Shown here: in pieces, positions 52,959-62,286 of the stretch
How the letters are laid out: each line of letters opens with the position of its first letter
Numbering within the stretch: position 1 is the first letter of the stretch
Made by a program: the position numbers and the translations under genes
Notes under the pieces: model-generated
Seen by the model: the letters and a program-made list of their open reading frames with translations, nothing else
Databases searched by the model: none
Told to the model about the DNA's origin: nothing
Assembly: GCF_003610695.1 (NCBI RefSeq)
Contig: NZ_RAQH01000001.1
Location: forward strand, 434,001 to 498,000
Source of the DNA: Epilithonimonas arachidiradicis
Lineage (GTDB): Bacteria; Bacteroidota; Bacteroidia; Flavobacteriales; Weeksellaceae
Length of the DNA: 64,000 nucleotides
Direction of reading: 5' to 3'

Positions 52959-54068
52959 GTTGACAGCTTTGCGGATTGCTTTTTCTACCTCTTCGATATG
53001 TTTTCTCATAGAGAAATTCTCGGAAATAAATTTTTTGCCGTTTTGCCCAAATTCTTTTAAACGATCAGGGTTTTGTAGAAGTTCAATCATCTTATTTCCC
53101 ATCTCTTCCCAATCATTTTCTTCTACGAGATAACCTGTCTTTCCGTCTATTACTGTATCAACAATGCCGCCATGTCTGGTAGAAACTATTGGAAGACCTG
53201 CGGCAGAGGCTTCTAATATTGCTACAGGTGTACCTTCTGCATCCCCTGTAGAAGTGGTTACTGAATGTTGAATAAAGATGGCACTCTTAGAAAGTAAATT
53301 AATCTGTTCTTCCGGCGTGACCCAACCCACGAATTCTACAGAGTTCTGGATATTCAGTTGATTAACGAGGTTTTTTGTGTCCTCAAAAAGTTCTCCCTCA
53401 CCTGCAAAAAGTAGTTTAGCATTTGGACATTCTTTTAATACTTTATGGAAAGCTTTGATCGTTGACAATGGAGATTTCATCTCAGCAAATCTTCCTATTG
53501 CAACAAAATTTTGAGAAGAATAATCCGGATGTATTTCAAAAAACTCATCTCTGGCTCCAAGTGGAGAGAAAATGATTTGCTCTTCTTGAAAACCAATTTT
53601 TTTTAACCTGGGAACCATGTTCTTCGCAACAGGAACAACAATAGACTTATAAGCTGCAAGCTTTTTATAGCTTTCGTAGTTTTTTTTCAAAACTGCATCC
53701 TGGTGTATTTCATAGCCTAACACATTCGAAACGATTGGGATATTTAACTCCTCACAAGCTTCACGAATTGCTGACCCTGTGTTCATAAACTCAGCTAAGA
53801 CACAATCAATTTTTTCTTTCTGTAATATTTTTTTAAATCTGTTTTTAATTAATTGACTAAGTTTTTCTTGATTTTTAAACGACAGTAAAGAATACCAATA
53901 TCTAAGAATTTTTTGCTGTTTCTGAGATGTTCCCATATAAAAATAAGGAACAAAACCGCCGAAAAGTACTATTTTTGAAAAAGGTAGATATTCTATGTAA
54001 TTTCTGCTAAAGGTTCCCATCGGCTTCAGTCTCCCGTTTGTTGCAATAGCAATTTTTATTTTTTCCAT
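52953..54068 (-). CDS. GT4 family glycosyltransferase
   Basis: A 371-residue GT-B enzyme. The C-terminal half has FVAIGRFAEMKSPLSTI, FAGEGELFEDT and EGTPVAILEASAAGLP with the donor-binding Glu pair. The N-terminal half opens IAIATNGRLKPMGTFSRNYI. The start overlaps the stop of the upstream gene by 13 bp. It is convergent with asnB. Confidence 0.88.
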   Translation of the reverse strand: MEKIKIAIATNGRLKPMGTFSRNYIEYLPFSKIVLFGGFVPYFYMGTSQKQQKILRYWYSLLSFKNQEKLSQLIKNRFKKILQKEKIDCVLAEFMNTGSAIREACEELNIPIVSNVLGYEIHQDAVLKKNYESYKKLAAYKSIVVPVAKNMVPRLKKIGFQEEQIIFSPLGARDEFFEIHPDYSSQNFVAIGRFAEMKSPLSTIKAFHKVLKECPNAKLLFAGEGELFEDTKNLVNQLNIQNSVEFVGWVTPEEQINLLSKSAIFIQHSVTTSTGDAEGTPVAILEASAAGLPIVSTRHGGIVDTVIDGKTGYLVEENDWEEMGNKMIELLQNPDRLKEFGQNGKKFISENFSMRKHIEEVEKAIRKAVNL

Positions 54069-55003
54069 CGGTTAATTAATTTGGTTAAAATAGCTTTTGT
54101 CAGTAGATCAATATTTGAAATATTTAAAAGAGGAAATTGTGTAATAGTAAAAAAAGAATTTAGAAAACATTCTTTCAAAGAATGATAACGGATCCACTCG
54201 TCTACAAGGCTTGTAGAAATTTCTTTTTTCTGTTTAATGGTATAATCTATATTTTCAATAAAAAATTGATTCACCTTAATTTTCTCTAAGATTCTCAATT
54301 CTCTTTTTTCAAGAGTATTGTAATTTCTGGTAGATTGAGGAGAGTGTCTGAAAAAATTTTGTTTACTCGCTCGGAAATAAACATTGCCTTCTTCCAGGAG
54401 AATGTGAGAGTAAAAAAGCCAGTCTCCTGATGTTTTAAAATTTTGTATTTTCTGGATTGCTTTTATACCCAGATCTTTTTTAAAAATAACGGAACTAACA
54501 TTAAGGATGAAATTTTTTTTAGATAAATAATTCTTAACATAAATAGATCCATCTATTTTATGATCATTATTCCACAGATTTTCATCAAGCTCTTGGGTGT
54601 ATTTTTGGATAGTGTTATGAAAAGGTTCCTCGTTCTCTCCAATCAGGTTGGTATCACAATAATAAAGTGAAACATCTGTATTATCAGAAAGGATATTATT
54701 AGCAGTATCTAAAAAATCAGAACTGGAAAAATCATCGCTTTCAGCAATCCAAATATAATCATACTTTGCAAGTTCCACGCCTTTTTTCCATTGTGAAAAG
54801 GGGCTTCCTGAGTTTTTCTTGTTATAGAGTCTATGTGTTATTCTCTGGTCATTGTAAGAATCCAGTATAGATAGACTCTCATCAGTAGAACAATCATCCA
54901 GAATAATTATTTCAAAGTCAACAAAAGATTGATTCAATATAGAATCTATTCTTTTTTTCAAAAATCTCGCGTGATTATAATTAGGAATGATGATAGAGAA
55001 CAT
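54056..55003 (-). CDS. GT2 family glycosyltransferase
   Basis: A 315-residue GT-A enzyme: FSIIIPNYNHARFL, IIILDDCSTDES and WIAESDDFSSSD (metal site) are the family motifs. This stretch is clearly more AT-rich than its surroundings (11 G+C in each of the 60-base lines starting 54241 and 54481). It overlaps the next gene by 13 bp and abuts the one upstream with no gap. Acceptor unknown. Confidence 0.87.
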   Translation of the reverse strand: MFSIIIPNYNHARFLKKRIDSILNQSFVDFEIIILDDCSTDESLSILDSYNDQRITHRLYNKKNSGSPFSQWKKGVELAKYDYIWIAESDDFSSSDFLDTANNILSDNTDVSLYYCDTNLIGENEEPFHNTIQKYTQELDENLWNNDHKIDGSIYVKNYLSKKNFILNVSSVIFKKDLGIKAIQKIQNFKTSGDWLFYSHILLEEGNVYFRASKQNFFRHSPQSTRNYNTLEKRELRILEKIKVNQFFIENIDYTIKQKKEISTSLVDEWIRYHSLKECFLNSFFTITQFPLLNISNIDLLTKAILTKLINRWKK

Positions 55004-55801
55004 TTAATAATCTTTTTTATAACCAGTTAATTCTCCTTGTTGGTTAAGTTTCCAGGAGGCAGAATTATCTGCGACTCCAAAATAATGACGTTGCTCATTA
55101 TTATAATTATTAGGATCTATAAACCAGCCCATATGTTCACAAGTATAATTCCCTGCAAATCGTAATGCTTGATAATAGTTTACATTTTTAAAACGTTTAG
55201 GATAAAGAGGTTTATATAAAGCAAATGTAGTATCTATATCAGCGTTATATATTTCTGGTTTAATTTCATCTTTCCAATATTTTTCTTCCCAATGTATTAC
55301 CTTGTCCTTGTTAGGATAAAAATCAGGGATATTCTGTAAGTTTAATGCAAAGCCAACCTTGGTAACTTTATTAAAGTTATTCCCTAATTCTGAAATAAAA
55401 CTTTTTAGAAAATTTTCTGGTAATTTGGGATTGGGTAAAATGTCAGGATCAGTGATGATGTAATAGCCCTGGGTATATTTTTCTATCAATTCCGGAGAGT
55501 TAAAAAATACTCTATAACCTAGGTTGCTAGCTTGTCTCTCTAAAGTTACCTTATCCTTGATTGTTTCAAAATAGTCTAGCAAAGGTCCGTATGTTGAGCA
55601 ATTATCTACAATAACTATGTTCGTAAAATTTCTATCTAAGAAAAAACTTACTAAATTTTTCAAATGTTCAAGCTGATTGAAGCTGATGATAATTATAGGA
55701 ATCTCTTTAGGATTTTTTAATTGCCTGCGAACGGTTTTACTTGTTAATTGTAGGAAACGATAGTAAAAAAAATTGATTAGTTCATTAATTCTTTTTTTCA
55801 T
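55004..55801 (-). CDS. GT2-like glycosyltransferase
   Basis: A 265-residue protein with a GT-A type core: IPIIIISFNQLEHLKNLVSF, IVIVDNCSTYGP, and the metal site IITDPDILPN. The N-terminal 30 residues are basic and hydrophobic. No membrane span is certain. It is AT-rich like its neighbour. Unusual features are the IDTTFALYKP block and a C-terminus ending GYKKDY. I call it GT2-like; the acceptor and linkage are unknown. Confidence 0.78.
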   Translation of the reverse strand: MKKRINELINFFYYRFLQLTSKTVRRQLKNPKEIPIIIISFNQLEHLKNLVSFFLDRNFTNIVIVDNCSTYGPLLDYFETIKDKVTLERQASNLGYRVFFNSPELIEKYTQGYYIITDPDILPNPKLPENFLKSFISELGNNFNKVTKVGFALNLQNIPDFYPNKDKVIHWEEKYWKDEIKPEIYNADIDTTFALYKPLYPKRFKNVNYYQALRFAGNYTCEHMGWFIDPNNYNNEQRHYFGVADNSASWKLNQQGELTGYKKDY

Positions 55802-55812
55802 AAAAAATCAAT

Positions 55813-56370
55813 TTAATGTATTATCAGCTCTTGCTTATTAATGATAATTGTGTTGTCAGGAACATCTTTATGAATTACACAGCCGGCCCCCAATATTACA
55901 TTATCTCCTATCGTTACATCTTTTAGTATTACCACATTTGCACCAGTCCAAACATTGTTGCCTATTTTTACTTTACCAATATTAAAATCTGTTTTGGAAA
56001 CCGAGAAAGGCTCTTTTGTGTATTGATGATTGTGGTCAAAGATTTTCATCCCTTCGCCTAAGATACAGTTTTCGCCAATTTCAATTTCTCCAAGACAAGA
56101 AATTGTTGCTCTTGTGATATAAGTATTTTTGCCAATACTCAATTTGGCATTTGGTTTTACAGTAATGAAATTATTTTGATTGATGATCACACTTTCTTCG
56201 ATGTCAAATCTCGCATTTGGAGAAATATCTAAAACATTATCGGAACCAAGTTTGAAACTGGGATGAATTCGGCTGGATGGCGTAAAAAAAGAATCACGCT
56301 GTTTAGAAATTATGCAAAGTCTAACAAAGTTTTTTATTTTGATAAATAACAAGCCCAGGAGTGATTTCAT
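55813..56370 (-). CDS. LbH-type acyltransferase
   Basis: A 185-residue left-handed beta-helix protein. Repeats begin near residue 45 and include IGKNTYITRATIS, IGENCILGEGMKIFDHNH (with the conserved active-site His), IGNNVWTGANVVIL and GAGCVIHKDVP. This is the WbbJ/maltose O-acetyltransferase type. It probably O-acetylates a sugar in the repeat unit. It is the start of a leftward run that meets the rightward GT2 gene at 56451 back-to-back. Confidence 0.87.
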   Translation of the reverse strand: MKSLLGLLFIKIKNFVRLCIISKQRDSFFTPSSRIHPSFKLGSDNVLDISPNARFDIEESVIINQNNFITVKPNAKLSIGKNTYITRATISCLGEIEIGENCILGEGMKIFDHNHQYTKEPFSVSKTDFNIGKVKIGNNVWTGANVVILKDVTIGDNVILGAGCVIHKDVPDNTIIINKQELIIH

Positions 56371-56421
56371 TTTATTTTCAAATCATTTAATACAAAGATA
56401 GAGTTTTAAGGTTTATTTCAA

Positions 56422-56429
56422 TATTTTTG
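56422..56429 (+). promoter_or_regulatory. -7 element of rightward GT2 gene
   Basis: TATTTTTG matches TAnnTTTG 21 bp before the ATG at 56451. A -33 TTG is not evident. Confidence 0.35.
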
Positions 56430-56450
56430 TTTAAAATTAAAATACACCTG

Positions 56451-57446
56451 ATGACTCCTCTTGTTACCATCGTAATACCTGTTTATAACGTTGAAAAATT
56501 TATCGAAAGATGTCTGCGGTCGGTTGTTAATCAAACCTACAAAAATATCGAATGTATCTTGGTCAATGATGTAACACCAGATGCGTCAATGGAGGTCGCA
56601 GAGGCATTTATTCAGAAAAATCCGGAGTTTAATTTTATTGTATTTGATCAGTCGACAAATCAGGGTCTGTCGATGGCGAGAAACGCAGGGATTGATCGGG
56701 CAAAAGGAAAATACATCTATTTTCTTGACAGCGATGATGAGATCACAAATTATGCAATTGATCATCTTGTAAAAATGGCAGAAGAAACCAATGCGGAAAT
56801 GGTCCTGGGGCAAAGTGTCTGCATCAATGAAGAAGAAAACTGGAAACGAAATTATTTCCCGGTCAGTTCCAAAAAAGATATTCTTGAAGGGAATAAAGAA
56901 ATCGTCCGGAATTTTGTAAAAGGCCAGTATCCTGTCATGGCTTGCGATAAGCTGGTTAGAATGGATTTTCTTATGAAACACAAATTATATTTTGTAAAAG
57001 ATCTGTTTTCTCAGGATGTTCTGTGGAGTTTCCAGAGTATGTTGAAATTTGAGAAAATTGCTTTCCTTAGAGAAGATACTTATCTGTATTATTTCCATGG
57101 CGCATCGATTATTCATAACAGGGGAGAGAAGCATTTTGGCAACTGGATCACGATTGCGTCTTATATGGATAAAGCGTACAGTGAAGAGAAAGATTCCTAT
57201 AAGAAGAAAATGATCCTTGAGTATCTGATCGATTTTAAGGCTTCAACGTTGCAGATGAATTGGAAAGGACAAAAAAATGAAGCACTCTGGAAAAAAAGTT
57301 ACAAGGCTTACAATCAAATGAAATCGTTGAGTATAATTGACTATTTTTCCTCAGACTACTCTCTGAAAATAAAAAAGCAGGACTTATTTCACCGCCTGCC
57401 TTTGTTTATTGGATATCCATTTTTCCGATGGAGATTTGATCGTTAA
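56451..57446 (+). CDS. GT2 family glycosyltransferase
   Basis: A 331-residue GT-A enzyme: VTIVIPVYNVEKFI, ECILVNDVTPDAS and IYFLDSDDEI (D-x-D). The first-domain pattern NQTYKN and NQGLSMARNAG is typical. It has no transmembrane segment but a basic C-terminus. The ATG at 56451 is preferred over a TTG 24 bp earlier. It ends next to the stop of the convergent sugar dehydrogenase with no terminator hairpin between. Confidence 0.9.
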   Translation: MTPLVTIVIPVYNVEKFIERCLRSVVNQTYKNIECILVNDVTPDASMEVAEAFIQKNPEFNFIVFDQSTNQGLSMARNAGIDRAKGKYIYFLDSDDEITNYAIDHLVKMAEETNAEMVLGQSVCINEEENWKRNYFPVSSKKDILEGNKEIVRNFVKGQYPVMACDKLVRMDFLMKHKLYFVKDLFSQDVLWSFQSMLKFEKIAFLREDTYLYYFHGASIIHNRGEKHFGNWITIASYMDKAYSEEKDSYKKKMILEYLIDFKASTLQMNWKGQKNEALWKKSYKAYNQMKSLSIIDYFSSDYSLKIKKQDLFHRLPLFIGYPFFRWRFDR

Positions 57447-58733
57447 TTACAATCGCGTTATTCCATTTTCTTTTTCCAAAATCCCTTTCACATCATAGAT
57501 AATGCCGTTTTCAGAAAGGAGATTTTTGATATTAAGACTTTCAAATTCTTTATGAGAAACTGCTAAAACTACAGCATCGTATTTTTTGAAAGGTGGTTTG
57601 GTTGAGGTTTCGAGACCGTATTCGTGTTTTACTTCTTCCGGATTGGCCCACGGATCATAGATGGAAACATTGATGCCGTAATCTTCTAAATTCTTAACAA
57701 CATCTACGACCTTTGTGTTTCTAACGTCAGGACAATTTTCTTTGAATGTGAAACCTAAAACCAAAACATCCGAACCATTAACTTTTAGATCTTGTCTCAG
57801 CATTTGCTTCACAGTTTCGCTGGCAACATATTGTCCCATAGAATCATTCATCCTTCTTCCAGCCAAAATGATTTCCGGATGATAGCCGAATTCCTGAGCT
57901 TTCTGAGCGAGATAATAAGGATCGACGCCAATGCAGTGTCCGCCAACTAAACCTGGTTTGAACGGAAGAAAGTTCCATTTGGTTCCTGCAGCAGTTAACA
58001 CATCGTGCGTGTCAATTCCCATCAGGTTGAAAATCTTTGCCAATTCATTAACAAAGGCAATATTAATATCTCTCTGAGAATTTTCTATCACTTTTGCCGC
58101 TTCTGCAACCTTGATGGTTGGAGCCAAATGCGTTCCTGCGATGATAACCGATTTGTAAAGATCATCAACTATTTTTCCGATTTCCGGAGTAGAGCCGGCC
58201 GTTACTTTCAGGATTTTTTCAACTGTATGTAGCTTATCGCCTGGATTGATTCTTTCCGGTGAATAACCGGCAAAGAAATCCACATTGAATTTCAAACCCG
58301 AATTTTTTTCCAGCACAGGAATACATTCTTCTTCTGTAACACCGGGGTAAACAGTCGATTCATAGATGACAATGTCTCCTTTTTTAAGAACTTTGGCAAC
58401 TGTTTCACTTGCTTTATAAAGCGGGGTAAGATCCGGACGATTGTTTTTATCGACAGGTGTCGGAACGGTTACAATATAAATATTAGAATCTGCAATATCT
58501 TCCAATTGATTGGAACAGAATAATCCTGTTGCTCCAAAATCTGGATTGTTTGCAACCAAAGCAGATTTTAACAAATCGTCTTCAACTTCCAAAGTATCAT
58601 CTTTTCCTGCATTGAGATCTGCAATTCTTTTTTCATTAATATCAAATCCTACGACTGGATATTTTGTAGAGAATAATCTTGCTAATGGCAAACCGACATA
58701 ACCAAGACCTATTATTGTAATTTTATGATTCAT
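57447..58733 (-). CDS. UDP-N-acetylhexosamine 6-dehydrogenase, WbpO/TviB-like
   Basis: A 428-residue NAD-dependent nucleotide-sugar dehydrogenase that oxidises C6 of a UDP-HexNAc to the uronic acid. Rossmann motif GLGYVGLP lies at 9-16; the catalytic Cys is in [27 protein letters not shown] and [12 protein letters not shown] point to the TviB/WbpO (UDP-GlcNAc/GalNAc) branch rather than UDP-Glc dehydrogenase. It lies 3 bp after the WbpP-like epimerase gene, consistent with UDP-GalNAcA formation. Confidence 0.88.
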   Translation of the reverse strand: MNHKITIIGLGYVGLPLARLFSTKYPVVGFDINEKRIADLNAGKDDTLEVEDDLLKSALVANNPDFGATGLFCSNQLEDIADSNIYIVTVPTPVDKNNRPDLTPLYKASETVAKVLKKGDIVIYESTVYPGVTEEECIPVLEKNSGLKFNVDFFAGYSPERINPGDKLHTVEKILKVTAGSTPEIGKIVDDLYKSVIIAGTHLAPTIKVAEAAKVIENSQRDINIAFVNELAKIFNLMGIDTHDVLTAAGTKWNFLPFKPGLVGGHCIGVDPYYLAQKAQEFGYHPEIILAGRRMNDSMGQYVASETVKQMLRQDLKVNGSDVLVLGFTFKENCPDVRNTKVVDVVKNLEDYGINVSIYDPWANPEEVKHEYGLETSTKPPFKKYDAVVLAVSHKEFESLNIKNLLSENGIIYDVKGILEKENGITRL

Positions 58734-58736
58734 TGT

Positions 58737-59732
58737 TTATTTAAGATTATTCCAATACCATTTTACAGCTTCTTTCAAACCTTCTTTCATAGAGTGTTTT
58801 GGCTGATATTTCAATAAGTTTTTTGCTTTGTCGATACTCGCAAGAGAATGCGGGACGTCGCCTTTTCTATAATCGCCGTAGATCACTTCTATATCTGCAA
58901 TTTTAGGATCAAAATCGGATAAATATTCTTTCAGATTGCTTACGAGATCATTAAGGGTTGTTCTTTCTCCGAAAGCCGTATTGTAAACCTGATTTAAGGA
59001 TTCTGAGTTGTCAGACGTTATTGCCAAGAGATTCATAAGGATGACATTATCGATATAAGTGAAATCTCTGGAATATTCTCCGCCACCATTGATTACGGGA
59101 GATTCGTGATTCATCAATTGCATCACGAATTTAGGAATTACCGCTGCATAAGCACCATTCGGATTCTGCTTTCTTCCAAAAACGTTGAAATATCTCAAAC
59201 CAATGGTATCAAAGTCATAAGTTCTTTTGAAAACATCAGCATATAACTCGTTGACATATTTTGTAATCGCATAAGGTGATAATGGTTTCCCGATCACATC
59301 CTCAACCTTTGGAAGACTTTCGGAATCGCCATAAGTTGATGAACTTGCGGCATATACAAATCTTTTTACGCTGGCATCCCTGGCAGCTACTAACATATTC
59401 AGAAACCCACCTACATTCACATCGTTGCTTGTAATCGGATCATTGATTGACCTTGGAACAGAGCCAAGCGCCGCTTCGTGTAAAACAAAATCCTGGTTTT
59501 CACAAGCTTTTTTACAATCTTCCAAATTGCGGATATCACCTTCAATTAATTTGAAATTTGGGTGATTTTTGATTGCTTCCAGATTTTCTCTGAAGCCTGT
59601 GGAAAAATTATCCAGACAAGTCACATTTGCGCCGAGTTTTATAAGTTCTTCACAAAGATTGGAACCGATAAAACCGGCTCCACCAGTGACTAAGATATTT
59701 TTATTATTAAGTTTTTCTTTGAAATCGTTCAT
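58737..59732 (-). CDS. UDP-GlcNAc 4-epimerase, WbpP/TviC-like
   Basis: A 331-residue extended SDR. The NAD motif is TGGAGFIGSN (16-25), and the active site Ser/Tyr-x3-Lys is SSTYGDSE...SPYAITKYV. HEAALGSVPRSINDP is a typical WbpP/TviC phrase. It interconverts UDP-GlcNAc and UDP-GalNAc. It lies between the SDR upstream and the dehydrogenase downstream, all within a few bases, so the three are coupled. Confidence 0.88.
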   Translation of the reverse strand: MNDFKEKLNNKNILVTGGAGFIGSNLCEELIKLGANVTCLDNFSTGFRENLEAIKNHPNFKLIEGDIRNLEDCKKACENQDFVLHEAALGSVPRSINDPITSNDVNVGGFLNMLVAARDASVKRFVYAASSSTYGDSESLPKVEDVIGKPLSPYAITKYVNELYADVFKRTYDFDTIGLRYFNVFGRKQNPNGAYAAVIPKFVMQLMNHESPVINGGGEYSRDFTYIDNVILMNLLAITSDNSESLNQVYNTAFGERTTLNDLVSNLKEYLSDFDPKIADIEVIYGDYRKGDVPHSLASIDKAKNLLKYQPKHSMKEGLKEAVKWYWNNLK

Positions 59733-59735
59733 AGT

Positions 59736-60416
59736 TTAAGAGTAATATTTCTCTAATATTCGGCAAAGATATGATTCTTTGTTATTAAGATTGTTAATTC
59801 TAAAATAATCTTCAACATCCGGGATATTAATATCATAGCCGGAACCACTTTTAATAAGATTAAGATTGATCCTGGTATTGTAAAAACGTTCAATGATTTC
59901 CAGTATTTCGATAATACTATAATTCTGAACATAAGCCACATTCACTATTTTATTGAACTCTGATTTTTCTATTAATTGGAAAGTGATGTTTCTTATATCA
60001 TCAGCATCTATGAGATTCCTGGTTGCTTTTGTATGAACGTTAATGGTTTCGCTGTTCTTAATGGAACGGATAAGATAATTCATCAACAAATTAGGATTAC
60101 CACCTTTTCCAACAGCATTGCTAACTCTTAAAATCAGATATTTCTGACAAGAGTTTTTTATCAGTTGTTCCATTTTCAGTTTATGAAGAACGTAATCGCT
60201 GCCTGTTTTGGATGAATCATAAACGCTGCAAGTAGAAAAATACACGAATAATTGACCCGGATTTTCGGATATTGTTTTTTTTACAAGATCTTCTTCTCTC
60301 AAAAATTCGGAAATTCTGGTTTCCAGGGAATTAGAAACTCCAGATGCGAAGAAAATGGTATCTTTCCATTCACTTTCGTGGAATAATGATGCTATAAGAC
60401 CTTTTCCGACTATCAT
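59736..60416 (-). CDS. Short SDR nucleotide-sugar reductase/epimerase-like protein
   Basis: A 226-residue SDR, about 100 residues shorter than the classic epimerases. The nucleotide-binding motif is degenerate (MIVGKGLIAS, with G-K-G only), but the Tyr-x3-Lys pair is kept (YVLHK) with an upstream STCSVYDSS. It may be a reductase acting on a keto-sugar, like the CapF/FnlB step, or a partial epimerase. Its ATG overlaps the wecB stop by 4 bp, so coupling with the 2-epimerase is likely. The reaction is not settled. Confidence 0.68.
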   Translation of the reverse strand: MIVGKGLIASLFHESEWKDTIFFASGVSNSLETRISEFLREEDLVKKTISENPGQLFVYFSTCSVYDSSKTGSDYVLHKLKMEQLIKNSCQKYLILRVSNAVGKGGNPNLLMNYLIRSIKNSETINVHTKATRNLIDADDIRNITFQLIEKSEFNKIVNVAYVQNYSIIEILEIIERFYNTRINLNLIKSGSGYDINIPDVEDYFRINNLNNKESYLCRILEKYYS

Positions 60417-61492
60417 ATTAATAGTGTTTTTACAATTCTTTCAGAGGCTTTTCCGTCACCAAACGGATTATTTTTATTTTCAAAAATATAAGCCTTGGGA
60501 TCATTCCAAATTTGTCTGAATGTGGATTTTATTTTATTCGGATCACTGCCAACCAAGATACCACAGTTACAATCCAAAACTTCCGGTCTTTCTGTTTCTT
60601 CACGGAGAATCAAGACTCTTTTCCGAAGGCTGGGAGCTTCTTCCTGAATCCCGCCGGAATCTGAAATGATAAGTTTTGCAACAGCCATTCTTTTAATCGT
60701 TTCTACATACGCCAATGGCTCTAGAAAGATTAGATTTTCAGGTTTTTCTGAGTTGAAAGTGTCGAGAATAATTTTTCTTGTATTTGGGTTTGGATGAAGT
60801 GCCCATTCAAAAATAATGTCAGGATTTTCATTTGCCAGCTCCATAATAGACCGGGATATTTGCTGTAAAGGCTGGCCTATGTTCTCACGACGATGTGCTG
60901 TAATAAAAACCTTGTTTTGATACTCTATCTCAATGTTTTCCTTATCAAGAATCAGTTGTATCATATCTACAATCGTATTTCCCGTTAAAAGAATTTTTTC
61001 GGCAGCGATGCCGTCTTTTATAAGATTAGTTTTTGAAAGTTCGGTCGGCGCAAAGTTAATATCCGTACCTAATGAAACGACTCTTCTGTTATACTCTTCT
61101 GGAAAAGGGAGTTTGATATCCGAGGTTCTTAGGCCTGCCTCAATATGATAGAATTTTTTCTGTTCCATGAAAGAGACAATAGAAGAAGCTAAAACCGTAA
61201 ATGTGTCTCCTTGAGCAACAATCTTATTAATGCTTTCCTTATGAACAAGATCTGATATGCTATTAATAAGTTTTGCAACCAAATTAGAATTTGTAAAATC
61301 TAAAGATTGTACGGCAAGTCTTGCATCAGGAATGATACCAAAACTTTCTTCCATCTTGGTAAGAAGATCATCGTGTTGACCGGTATTCACCAAAAAAACA
61401 TCTTTTTTCTGCTGACGAAATTGGTTAACAACAGGGAAAATTTTCAAAAACTCTGGCCTGGTTCCGTAGATGATGGCAATTTTATCATTCAT
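60413..61492 (-). CDS. wecB: UDP-N-acetylglucosamine 2-epimerase (non-hydrolysing)
   Basis: A 359-residue enzyme that interconverts UDP-GlcNAc and UDP-ManNAc. Motifs: IYGTRPEFLKIFPV, VAQGDTFTVLAS, HIEAGLRT, PFPEEYNRR, FITAHRRENIG and ISDSGGIQEEAPSL. A WecB-like FnlC/WbjD enzyme acting on UDP-6-deoxy-talose-derived sugars for FucNAc is an alternative, given the SDR next door. It overlaps the SDR gene by 4 bp. Confidence 0.88.
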   Translation of the reverse strand: MNDKIAIIYGTRPEFLKIFPVVNQFRQQKKDVFLVNTGQHDDLLTKMEESFGIIPDARLAVQSLDFTNSNLVAKLINSISDLVHKESINKIVAQGDTFTVLASSIVSFMEQKKFYHIEAGLRTSDIKLPFPEEYNRRVVSLGTDINFAPTELSKTNLIKDGIAAEKILLTGNTIVDMIQLILDKENIEIEYQNKVFITAHRRENIGQPLQQISRSIMELANENPDIIFEWALHPNPNTRKIILDTFNSEKPENLIFLEPLAYVETIKRMAVAKLIISDSGGIQEEAPSLRKRVLILREETERPEVLDCNCGILVGSDPNKIKSTFRQIWNDPKAYIFENKNNPFGDGKASERIVKTLLI

Positions 61493-61503
61493 AACAGTGT
61501 TTT

Positions 61504-62286
61504 TTAAGGTTTGATTCTTCTCAAGATATGTTTGATCAACATTTTTAAAGGAAATTGATTCAACATCTCATCAGCTGAAATGATATGCATATTGTTCACA
61601 GCATTATGGATTTCTTTTTTTCCTTCTCTTATGTCAGCCAAATTTTTCATTGAATGATAAGCATGCACATAATCTTTAAATGGGTTTGGAGTATCTCTCT
61701 CATGCCACGTTCCTACAAAATGATGACTAGCATAATTCTTAGGCAAATCTAAACAAAAATATGTTGAGGGATAGATAACAATGCCGTCTGCTAACTCCTG
61801 ATACTCGTCTTTTTCAGGGTCGGCTTGGTAATGTTTTGTAAGCAAGTCCGAAACAAATACAGTATTGGTGGTTAAATCAAAATCATTTTTTTGATGATAA
61901 AAATCCAAAACCATTTTTGGCCAGGGATGATTTTGTTCTGTCGCCCAAAGTGCAGTAAATGGAGAACCTTTGATTTCGAACCCGGAAAAGGCACGATGAA
62001 CTAGAAATTCATCCAATGGAAGTTTCACTTCTACATCAATGTCCATATAGATGCCGCCCTGCTCAAATAGAGCTAATGCTCTGGCGTAATCTGATACAAA
62101 AGCCCACTTCTTCTTTTCTGCAGCAAGACGAACATATTCGCAACAATTGATATCGAAGTTGGATTCATTCCATTCTATGATCTCATAATCCGGAAGATTC
62201 TTTTTCCAAGAATCGAGACAGATGTAGAAAGATTCCGGTTTTGGATTGCCTCCGAACCAGCAGTAGTGTATTTTTTTTGGGATCAT
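61504..62286 (-). CDS. GT32-like glycosyltransferase (DXD sugar-binding)
   Basis: A 260-residue protein of the capsular-polysaccharide/OCH1-like GT32 group. It begins MIPKKIHYCWFGG, has WNESNF and AFVSDYARALALFEQGGIYMDID (the D-x-D). No membrane helix. It probably transfers mannose, galactose or GlcNAc to a growing chain; donor unknown. It overlaps the GT2 gene upstream by 4 bp. Confidence 0.85.
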   Translation of the reverse strand: MIPKKIHYCWFGGNPKPESFYICLDSWKKNLPDYEIIEWNESNFDINCCEYVRLAAEKKKWAFVSDYARALALFEQGGIYMDIDVEVKLPLDEFLVHRAFSGFEIKGSPFTALWATEQNHPWPKMVLDFYHQKNDFDLTTNTVFVSDLLTKHYQADPEKDEYQELADGIVIYPSTYFCLDLPKNYASHHFVGTWHERDTPNPFKDYVHAYHSMKNLADIREGKKEIHNAVNNMHIISADEMLNQFPLKMLIKHILRRIKP

